Of a stretch of 14,334 bases of DNA, positions 1 to 4,004 are shown one piece after another. The notes under the pieces are model-generated. The model did no database searches. It was given only the letters and a program-made list of their open reading frames with translations, and was not told the origin of the DNA. Every line of letters starts with the position of its first letter. Positions within the stretch are counted from its first letter, which is position 1. The position numbers and the translations under genes were made by a program. This stretch comes from Betaproteobacteria bacterium TMED156 (GTDB lineage Bacteria > Pseudomonadota > Gammaproteobacteria > Burkholderiales > Burkholderiaceae_A). The stretch is taken from positions 2,847 through 17,180 of the forward strand of contig NHHF01000116.1 of NCBI GenBank assembly GCA_002171155.1. Reading direction: 5' to 3'.

Positions 1-27
1 TCAGCCTTATTGCCAAATTACTCTGTA

Positions 28-56
28 ATTATACCATAATCGTGAGAGCCTGTCAA
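28..56 (-). promoter_or_regulatory. Consensus sigma70 promoter with extended -10, reading left out of the window
   Basis: On the minus strand TTGACA (56-51) is followed by exactly 17 bases and TATAAT (33-28), both perfect consensus hexamers. A TG one base before the -10 makes it TGGTATAAT, an extended -10. Transcription would begin near position 21 and leave the window on the left, so a divergent gene probably lies just outside. A strong host-type promoter is typical of early phage genes; the downstream gene is not visible. Confidence 0.8.
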
Positions 57-60
57 GAAC

Positions 61-87
61 TTTTTTCACTTTTTTTAACTTTTTTTT
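61..87. other. Phased T-tracts, predicted bent DNA
   Basis: Three T-runs of 6, 7 and 8 bases begin at 61, 70 and 80, that is every 9-10 bases. A-tracts repeated at about the helical period are the classic cause of intrinsic curvature. The run lies between the consensus leftward promoter and the TTGACA at 91, so it could act as an UP element or architectural site. Confidence 0.5.
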
Positions 88-90
88 GCC

Positions 91-119
91 TTGACATTTT
101 GTTTCTCTCTCTTTCTTAT
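91..119 (+). promoter_or_regulatory. Possible rightward sigma70 promoter
   Basis: A perfect TTGACA at 91-96 is followed after 17 bases by TCTTAT at 114-119, which matches the -10 consensus at four of six positions. It would start transcription near 126, toward the repeat array and the rightward genes. It overlaps the second leftward promoter core, so the two could interfere. The weak -10 keeps confidence low. Confidence 0.25.
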
Positions 120-125
120 GTATAT

Positions 126-146
126 ATTATACCATAATTTTCGTGA
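126..146 (-). promoter_or_regulatory. Second copy of the minus-strand extended -10 promoter core
   Basis: The 13-base block ATTATACCATAAT at 126-138 repeats 28-40 exactly. Read on the minus strand it again gives TGGTATAAT. Both copies are preceded on the minus strand by TCACG, three bases further away here (142-146) than in the first copy (41-45). No good -35 sits at the expected distance (the hexamer is TAGGAG), so it would depend on the extended -10 or on an activator. It may be a tandem promoter or a duplicated regulatory block. Confidence 0.45.
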
Positions 147-272
147 AACTCCTAATTGTTGGTAGTAAACCCTTGAAATTATTAAGGAAATCCCCTCGAC
201 CACCAAATCAAAAACGTGACCGTAAGAACCTCAATGATTCCGCATACTTAGAGCACCCACAGGTCAGGAAAG

Positions 273-321
273 GTAGGTAAAGGTAACCGCTACACCTACA
301 CCCACCGACATGTATCTCAAG
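273..321. repeat. Left part of the GTA-unit array
   Basis: Three contiguous units each start with GTA: GTAGGTAAAG (273-282), a 29-base unit (283-311) ending in GACAT, and GTATCTCAAG (312-321). The 29-base unit contains CTACAC twice in tandem (290-301). At 305-313 CCGACATGT is the exact reverse complement of ACATGTCGG at 395-403, so the two arms of the array around the T-rich block are linked by an inverted repeat. Confidence 0.55.
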
Positions 322-360
322 TTTTTTTATTTTTTTTTAACTTTTTTTTATTTTATTTTT
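322..360. other. T-tract block inside the repeat array
   Basis: The block is almost only T and A: T-runs at 322-328, 330-338, 342-349, 351-354 and 356-360. It interrupts the GTA-unit array, with one 10-base unit (312-321) ending exactly at its left edge. Such a block is curved and melts easily, like the unwinding element beside initiator-binding repeats in origins. That role is inference. Confidence 0.45.
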
Positions 361-508
361 ATCGCACATTCACCTACACTTACCTACACTACACACATGT
401 CGGGGAAAGAAAGATAAAGTATTCAAAGGTAAGAGTTGTCACACAATGTATGAGTTGCCACACAGTGTAAGACAGTATGATACCAGTAAGACAAACCATA
501 CATTAACC

Positions 509-546
509 TACACTGTGGGCATTGGTGTGCAACCACCCACAGTGTA
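509..546. repeat. 11-bp inverted repeat within the array
   Basis: TACACTGTGGG at 509-519 is the exact reverse complement of CCCACAGTGTA at 536-546, with 16 bases between. The arms contain two array dyads in opposite orientation. TGGT and ACCA inside the loop can add a further short stem. It could form a cruciform or be a pair of oppositely oriented binding sites. Confidence 0.55.
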
Positions 547-654
547 AGAAAACAATTACATTGTAGGAAAAGGTAAGATAAAAACTACATTGTAAACAAA
601 TGTAAACAAAAAACTTACATGTAGGAGAGGGTCCTACTACCCCCCCTCCCCCCG

Positions 655-690
655 TACATGTCGCCGAATGTAAGATCTATACGACATGTA
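655..690. repeat. 9-bp inverted repeat at the right end of the array
   Basis: TACATGTCG at 655-663 and CGACATGTA at 682-690 are exact reverse complements separated by 18 bases. Both contain the ACATGT dyad, which also occurs at 308-313, 395-400 and 618-622 (as TACATGTA). It lies directly after an unusual C-run (640-653). Confidence 0.5.
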
Positions 691-761
691 GGGCGATGTA
701 GGCCAGATACACGAGCGCTACACCCACAGAAATTTTTCCAGATTTTAAGACTAGTTATTGC

Positions 762-923
762 ATGCAGTGGATAATCGATTTGCTTATAGATAAGCTAAAA
801 AAAGATAAAACAAAAGAATGGGAACCAGAGCCACTTTGGATTGAAGACGAATTTCCTGTTAAAGATAAAGATAACGAAAAAGATAAGAAAGAAGATCAAA
901 AGGTTATAATTATAGACTTGTAA
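762..923 (+). CDS. Small charged protein, 53 aa, unknown function
   Basis: This small frame runs from ATG 762 to TAA 921-923. The protein begins MQWIIDLLIDKLKK, a short amphipathic helix, continues with a WEPEPLWIEDE acidic/aromatic segment, then a low-complexity Lys/Asp/Glu stretch, and ends in a hydrophobic VIIIDL tail. The frame upstream is closed by TAG at 699-701 with no other ATG in between. The SD is weak (AAGA near 747). It is the first rightward gene after the regulatory array and lies 60 bases ahead of the tagged-protein gene at 984, so it may be co-transcribed. I do not recognise the family with certainty. The composition (aromatic N-terminal half, defined C-terminal hydrophobic tail) looks selected rather than random, but a chance frame cannot be excluded. 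Confidence 0.6.
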   Translation: MQWIIDLLIDKLKKDKTKEWEPEPLWIEDEFPVKDKDNEKDKKEDQKVIIIDL

Positions 924-983
924 TCTACAAATAACTACTTAAATTATGCGTGTTAGTTTTCTAACGGCTAAAAAGAGGTGCTT

Positions 984-1433
984 ATGAAAATCACAAAAAA
1001 AAATTTAGAGAAATTAATTATAAAAGAAATAACTAAGATTCTACAAGAACAAGAACAACCATCAGAACTTGATATGGATGTTACACCAGGGCTAAGACCA
1101 GAAGGATACCAAAATCTTCATCGACGCTTGTTGGCACTTGAGAAAGCAGCAAAGTCTGCGGGTTGGGAGCTGGGCTTAAAGCCGACTAAAAACACTAAAA
1201 ACACTAAAAACGATTCGGCACCTGATTGGAGAAAACTTGGATATAAATCAGAGAAGGCTTATCACCTCGACATGATCATGGGTGTGGCCACGCGTGGAAA
1301 GGTGCCTGAATGGAAAAGACTTGGATATAAATCAGAGGCGGAGTTTAATGCCGACACCGACAGCGACTTTGTGGGGTTGCTCGATGATTGGGATGATGAT
1401 ATTGATGACCGTTCAGATGAAGATATAGATTAA
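984..1433 (+). CDS. Tagged small protein 1: CTS-like N-terminal helix, repeated LGYKSE motif, acidic tail (149 aa)
   Basis: Residues 1-24 form a Lys/Leu/Ile/Glu-rich amphipathic helix ending in LQEQE, nearly the same as in the next two genes. The middle has a TKN triplet linker (about 69-76) and two copies of a motif P(D/E)W(K/R)(K/R)LGYKSE with a 28-residue period (80-90 and 108-118). The C-terminus from about 134 is almost all Asp/Glu. I chose ATG 984 because AGAGG (974-978) sits 5 bases upstream and because it aligns with the MK(I/F) starts of the sister genes; a GTG at 978 in the same frame is less likely. The shared N-terminus resembles in logic the capsid-targeting sequence of T4 internal proteins, with L/I-x-E sites a prohead protease could cut (after residues 15 and 22). 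The function of the body is unknown. Confidence 0.85.
   Translation: MKITKKNLEKLIIKEITKILQEQEQPSELDMDVTPGLRPEGYQNLHRRLLALEKAAKSAGWELGLKPTKNTKNTKNDSAPDWRKLGYKSEKAYHLDMIMGVATRGKVPEWKRLGYKSEAEFNADTDSDFVGLLDDWDDDIDDRSDEDID
1185..1211 (+). repeat. Three tandem 9-base units (ACTAAAAAC)
   Basis: ACTAAAAAC occurs three times in a row at 1185-1193, 1194-1202 and 1203-1211. It stays in frame and encodes a repeated Thr-Lys-Asn linker in the 984 gene. Copy number could vary by slippage without breaking the frame. Confidence 0.8.
1235..1337 (+). repeat. Direct 19-base repeat, 84-base period, in the 984 gene
   Basis: ACTTGGATATAAATCAGAG at 1235-1253 recurs exactly at 1319-1337. The offset is 84 bases (28 codons) and both copies encode LGYKSE. 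Identity at the DNA level, including silent positions, suggests a recent internal duplication of a short peptide module. Confidence 0.8.
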
Positions 1434-1451
1434 CAGATAAAGGAGCTGATT

Positions 1452-2057
1452 ATGAAAATATTAAAAAAAGACTTGCAAAAATTGATCATAGAGGAAATAA
1501 ATAAAATCCTACAAGAACAAGATGGTGGCAATAAGGTGCAAGCTTCCGGTGGAATAGACCCAAGTTTTAAAACTCAACGCCAAAGAACTTTTACCCCGAG
1601 AAAAAAATCCCGCGATTCGAGAGGTATTGGAAATGCAGAAGAGTATCATCCGTATATTAAAAAACTTGGCGGTCTTGATAAAGGTGAACAAGAGAAAGCT
1701 GCTCTTGATATGATGCCTGATATTATGAGTTCACAAGATGATGCTATAAGTGGGTTGGCTTTGAGAATCGCAGATGCTGTTGAAAGATTAATTGACGTTG
1801 AAGCTGTTCTGGATAGCAAGATGCAGCAACTTCAAAGTTTAGAAGCAAAAGTAAATGATATAGTAGCTGCAGCTGAGCAACCTTCGAAGCCAGAAGGTGG
1901 CAAGGAAATGTCTATAACAAAAGGGACCCCTTCGATAAATAAGGGAATGATTGACGCACTTAAAGGTTTCAAGCCAAGAAAACAAACTAAAACAAAAAAA
2001 GAAGAACCCAAATCAAGAAAAAAACCAAGAAATCGAGTTAAAAGGAGCAGATTTTAA
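1452..2057 (+). CDS. Tagged small protein 2: CTS-like N-terminal helix, basic C-terminus (201 aa)
   Basis: The first 23 residues (MKILKKDLQK..., ending LQEQ) match the 984 product at most positions, also at the DNA level around AATCCTACAAGAACAAGA, so the two arose by duplication of the N-terminal module. A predicted helical or coiled-coil segment spans about 95-142. The last 30 residues are strongly basic (Lys/Arg-rich from about 171) and could bind nucleic acid. AAAGGAG at 1439-1445, six bases before ATG 1452, supports the start. The gene begins 18 bases after the 984 stop and ends directly against the 2058 start (TAA then ATG). With an N-terminal tag and a basic body it resembles a DNA-condensing internal head protein; that is inference. 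No known domain is recognised. Confidence 0.85.
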   Translation: MKILKKDLQKLIIEEINKILQEQDGGNKVQASGGIDPSFKTQRQRTFTPRKKSRDSRGIGNAEEYHPYIKKLGGLDKGEQEKAALDMMPDIMSSQDDAISGLALRIADAVERLIDVEAVLDSKMQQLQSLEAKVNDIVAAAEQPSKPEGGKEMSITKGTPSINKGMIDALKGFKPRKQTKTKKEEPKSRKKPRNRVKRSRF

Positions 2058-2702
2058 ATGAAATTTACAACTAAAAGAATAGAAAAGCTAATTTTGGAAG
2101 AGTTAAATGGCCTCTTGCAAGAAAAAACAACAACTTATACAGAATTAAGAGATAAACTTGATTCAGAATTAAAGCAACTAAAATCAGAACTTGCTGAAGC
2201 TAAAAAAGCTGCGAAAAAAGTTAAAACTCTAGAAAAAAAGATAAAAGCGAAACAAGCTCAGATCGATAGGTTGATGAATTCTATACCTTCTGGTGGTGAT
2301 GGGTCTCCTTTGAACGAGCAAGACTTTGACGAGCTTGATTTAGGCCCAGAATTTGGTCCAAGAGGTCAACTAGATAGAAGAATGAAAGCTCCGGATCCTG
2401 AGGATTTAAACCGATTAGCAAATGCAGTTTCCTCTTATGTTGGTTACATGCTTGAGTACCCTCAAGCTGGTGAAGGTGACCAAAATATCACAGAACTTAT
2501 AAAGGTTCTTAAAGAGCTGCTTCAATACACCGAAATGAGATCTCAGGGCTTACTTGATCCTGATCGTCCTGTGCAGGGTGGGCCAGTGCAGGATACTGAA
2601 TTTGGTTACGAGGTTAATCCTCAACCCGGGAAAAAGCCTGTGATGACTCCTGCTATGATTGATAAAATCTCTCGCGGTGTAGCGGATGGTACGAGCTCTT
2701 GA
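2058..2702 (+). CDS. Tagged small protein 3: CTS-like N-terminal helix and coiled coil (214 aa)
   Basis: The N-terminus (MKFTTKRIEKLILEEL..., ending LLQEK) is the third copy of the shared module. Residues about 26-75 form a Leu/Lys/Glu coiled coil with heptad character. A Pro/Gly-rich linker follows (76-115), then a helical segment (115-162) and a Gly/Pro-rich tail. Near the C-terminus MTPAMIDKISRG resembles TPSINKGMIDALKG in the preceding protein, so the pair may share a second short motif. ATG 2058 directly follows the TAA of the previous gene, and AAAGGAG at 2041-2047, 10 bases upstream inside that gene, serves as SD; translation is probably coupled. The coiled coil suggests an oligomeric scaffold or internal-head role, but no family is recognised. 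Confidence 0.85.
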   Translation: MKFTTKRIEKLILEELNGLLQEKTTTYTELRDKLDSELKQLKSELAEAKKAAKKVKTLEKKIKAKQAQIDRLMNSIPSGGDGSPLNEQDFDELDLGPEFGPRGQLDRRMKAPDPEDLNRLANAVSSYVGYMLEYPQAGEGDQNITELIKVLKELLQYTEMRSQGLLDPDRPVQGGPVQDTEFGYEVNPQPGKKPVMTPAMIDKISRGVADGTSS

Positions 2703-2735
2703 GTATTTTTATTTTGACTTTCTAGTTAAAGTATA

Positions 2736-3179
2736 ATGCGAAATCTATTTCTTTTAGTATTAATCCTTGGAATATCTATTAGTTGCGGCGCTTCTCAGCC
2801 GGAATACACCTCTAACACTGAGTTGACTGTCCACTATAACGGCAAATTAGTTCATCAAAGGCAACCAAAACCACAATCAGATTACACTTCGTACGATGAA
2901 TTAAGTAAACTTATCTCTGAAAAGCAAGATTTTATTATAATATTTTCAGCTGACTGGTGCAGTGCCTGTAAATTTACCAAAAAAGCTATAACTCAAGCTG
3001 AATTCAAAAAGCGAATACATTATCTTAACGTGGATGAGCCTTGGGTTCAACAATTAATGGCCATTATGGAAATTAGATCAATACCCTTTATGGTTCACAC
3101 AGATAAAAACGGCGATTTTCTTAAATCTTTATCGATCCCCAAGGATATAGTTCTTTATTTGCTGTTAAATTGCAGTTAA
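2736..3179 (+). CDS. Thioredoxin-like lipoprotein (147 aa)
   Basis: An N-terminal hydrophobic segment (residues 3-16) ends at Cys17 in SISC, which fits the lipoprotein signal pattern, so the mature protein should be lipid-anchored outside the cytoplasmic membrane. After a linker comes a thioredoxin fold: beta strand FIIIFSADWC, redox motif C75-S-A-C78, and the cis-proline loop SIP (Pro117). The expected role is thiol-disulfide exchange in the envelope. The length fits a signal peptide plus one thioredoxin domain, with one extra Cys146 near the end. There is no SD; ATG directly follows TATA (TATAATG), as in the next gene. It sits 33 bases after the tagged-protein run and next to DUF192, a pair that looks like accessory cargo acting on the host envelope. 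The thioredoxin fold is clear; the substrate is unknown. Confidence 0.85.
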   Translation: MRNLFLLVLILGISISCGASQPEYTSNTELTVHYNGKLVHQRQPKPQSDYTSYDELSKLISEKQDFIIIFSADWCSACKFTKKAITQAEFKKRIHYLNVDEPWVQQLMAIMEIRSIPFMVHTDKNGDFLKSLSIPKDIVLYLLLNCS

Positions 3180-3194
3180 TCTAATTACATTATA

Positions 3195-3581
3195 ATGAAA
3201 TTTCGCAACATAACTGTTGGCTCAGCCAAACTTAAAGTAAAAATAGCCAAAAATACGCGAGAACAGGCGCGTGGCCTTATGTTTGTTAAAAGTATGACCT
3301 CTGACCAAGGCATGCTATTTTCTTACCCGCAGCCGCAAATACTCTCTTTTTGGATGAAAAACACGACAATACCTCTTTCCATTGCATTTATCGATGAAAA
3401 TTATAAAATATTCCAAATTGAAGATCTAATACCAGGCAATGAAGAGAGTGTTAAGTCAGATTCTCCAGGTATGTGGGCATTAGAAGTCAATCAAGGGTGG
3501 TTTAAACAAAATAATGTTAAAATTGGAGACAAAATTTCTTTAAAAAGCGATAAAATCATAAAAATTAACGTAGTTAAATGA
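3195..3581 (+). CDS. DUF192 family protein (128 aa)
   Basis: The sequence follows the DUF192 (PF02643) pattern: RGLMF near residue 27, GMLF at 39-42, FWMKNT near 52-57, IPLSIAFID, and a C-terminal ALEVNQGWF...GD motif (about 95-112). Length is normal for the domain. DUF192 proteins are mostly small, often exported, and have no agreed biochemical role. Unlike many bacterial members this one has no signal peptide from the chosen start. The start is the only ATG compatible with a full domain; no SD is present and the context is TATAATG, as in the thioredoxin gene 15 bases upstream. The shared start context and adjacency suggest the two arrived or are regulated together. Confidence 0.9.
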   Translation: MKFRNITVGSAKLKVKIAKNTREQARGLMFVKSMTSDQGMLFSYPQPQILSFWMKNTTIPLSIAFIDENYKIFQIEDLIPGNEESVKSDSPGMWALEVNQGWFKQNNVKIGDKISLKSDKIIKINVVK

Positions 3582-3604
3582 TAAAATAAGTAAAAACTTA
3601 ACGG

Positions 3605-3636
3605 TTTTTCGTTCTATTAAAAAAAATAGCGAAAAA
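3605..3636 (+). other. Imperfect hairpin between DUF192 gene and the Cys-rich gene
   Basis: TTTTTCG (3605-3611) and CTATT (3614-3618) pair with AATAG (3625-3629) and CGAAAAA (3630-3636), with a two-base bulge (3612-3613) and a six-A loop. It is followed by A-rich sequence, not a T-run, so it is not a standard rightward terminator. Together with the next hairpin it forms a tandem structure in the leader of the 3686 gene. Confidence 0.45.
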
Positions 3637-3644
3637 AAATCGAT

Positions 3645-3663
3645 TTCGGCGCCAAACGCCGAA
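3645..3663. other. GC-rich hairpin before the Cys-rich gene; possible leftward terminator
   Basis: TTCGGCG (3645-3651) pairs perfectly with CGCCGAA (3657-3663) around the loop CCAAA. On the minus strand the stem is followed after five bases by eight T, so it could stop leftward transcription. Rightward it has no T-run and lies 22 bases before the ATG of the next gene, so it may instead shape that gene's leader or protect a processed 5' end. Confidence 0.5.
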
Positions 3664-3685
3664 CATAAAACAATGAGAGAAGAAA

Positions 3686-3922
3686 ATGTGCATAATTTGT
3701 ATTGATTTAGATAAAAATAAGCTTTCTCCATGGGAAGCAAAACGTAATTTAGGAGAAATGGTCGAAAAAATCGGACCAGAGCATGTTCGCGAGGTTGAAA
3801 ACAAGATTAATGAAAAAATTTTCTATGAACTTAACCTAAAATATGGTGACACTTTGCATGAAGAAGAAGGTTTTTGTAAAATTTGCGATTGTGATCCTTG
3901 TGACTGTACCTGGGATGGGTAA
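3686..3922 (+). CDS. Small cysteine-rich, probably metal-binding protein (78 aa)
   Basis: Seven cysteines are grouped at the two ends: C2-x-x-C5 at the start and C64-x-x-C67-x-C69-x-x-C72-x-C74 at the end. Between them are charged helices with WEAKRNLGEM near 16-25. Terminal CxxC pairs suggest a zinc site joining the two ends. Proteins starting MCIIC with this layout occur in marine phage genomes as far as I recall; no function is established. The start ATG 3686 has a purine-rich GAGAGAAG just upstream. An ATG at 3673 in another frame opens a ten-codon frame that overlaps this start and ends at 3705, which could dampen initiation. Tandem hairpins precede the gene. It could be a small regulator or a structural zinc protein. 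Confidence 0.8.
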   Translation: MCIICIDLDKNKLSPWEAKRNLGEMVEKIGPEHVREVENKINEKIFYELNLKYGDTLHEEEGFCKICDCDPCDCTWDG

Positions 3923-3978
3923 AAATTGAAAAATATCGAAAAAGACCTATCTTTGCGTTAAGAAAACTAATTATAGAG

Positions 3979-3985
3979 TATAAAA
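3979..3985 (+). promoter_or_regulatory. TATAAAA box before the first giant ORF; weak late-promoter candidate
   Basis: TATAAAA lies 19 bases before ATG 4005, where T4-type late promoters (TATAAATA) often sit, but the match is incomplete (six of eight over TATAAAAT). There is no matching -35: TTGCGT at 3953-3958 is 20 bases away. It could mark the start of the structural transcription unit. Confidence 0.25.
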
Positions 3986-4004
3986 TCATACTAGAGGCCT
4001 GTTC

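Larger units (their letters stand above)
371..702. repeat. Main GTA-unit array of 10- and 19-base degenerate repeats with TACA(N)TGTA dyads
   Basis: It opens with two 10-mers on the opposite strand sense, CACCTACACT (371-380) and TACCTACACT (381-390). From 419 it can be cut into contiguous units, nearly all starting GTA: 419-428, 429-447, 448-466, 467-485, 486-504, 505-523, 524-543, 544-562, 563-572, 573-591, 592-601, 602-620, 621-653, 654-659, 660-669, 670-687, 688-697. Lengths are mostly 10 or 19. Typical 19-mers are GTAAGAAAACAATTACATT and GTAAGATAAAAACTACATT; a typical 10-mer is GTAGGAAAAG. Units end in ACAT or ACATT, so each junction forms a TACA(N)TGTA dyad. Iterons of a replication initiator, a partition centromere or an operator array are the main options. 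Spacers are not conserved-repeat/unique-spacer, so it is not CRISPR. Confidence 0.65.

Noticed and set aside
158..207. tRNA-like end: TTGGTAG pairing with CCACCAA, a 5-bp stem-loop (172-188) and ACCACCA.
   Set aside because: The loop lacks the invariant T33, there is no T-arm consensus and no proper acceptor stem; not a tRNA.
429..504. Short frames across the array on both strands (up to 26 codons on the minus strand).
   Set aside because: No SD, no plausible protein character, and the repeats explain the composition.
399..697. CRISPR array.
   Set aside because: Units are 10-20 bases, degenerate, contiguous and without unique spacers; no cas genes nearby.
766..774. DnaA-box-like TTATCCACT on the minus strand.
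   Set aside because: A single eight-of-nine match in coding sequence is expected by chance; no cluster of boxes is seen.
978..983. GTG at 978 as start of the first tagged gene.
   Set aside because: It falls within the SD region (AGAGG 974-978) and would add two residues not seen in the sister proteins; ATG 984 fits better.
1242..1333. TATAAATC at 1242 and 1326 as T4-type late promoters.
   Set aside because: Both are part of the duplicated LGYKSE coding motif, and no gene starts follow at the right distance.
2714..2737. Sigma70 promoter TTGACT...TATAAT at the thioredoxin gene.
   Set aside because: The spacer is only 12 bases and the -10 overlaps the ATG, so transcription would start inside the gene.
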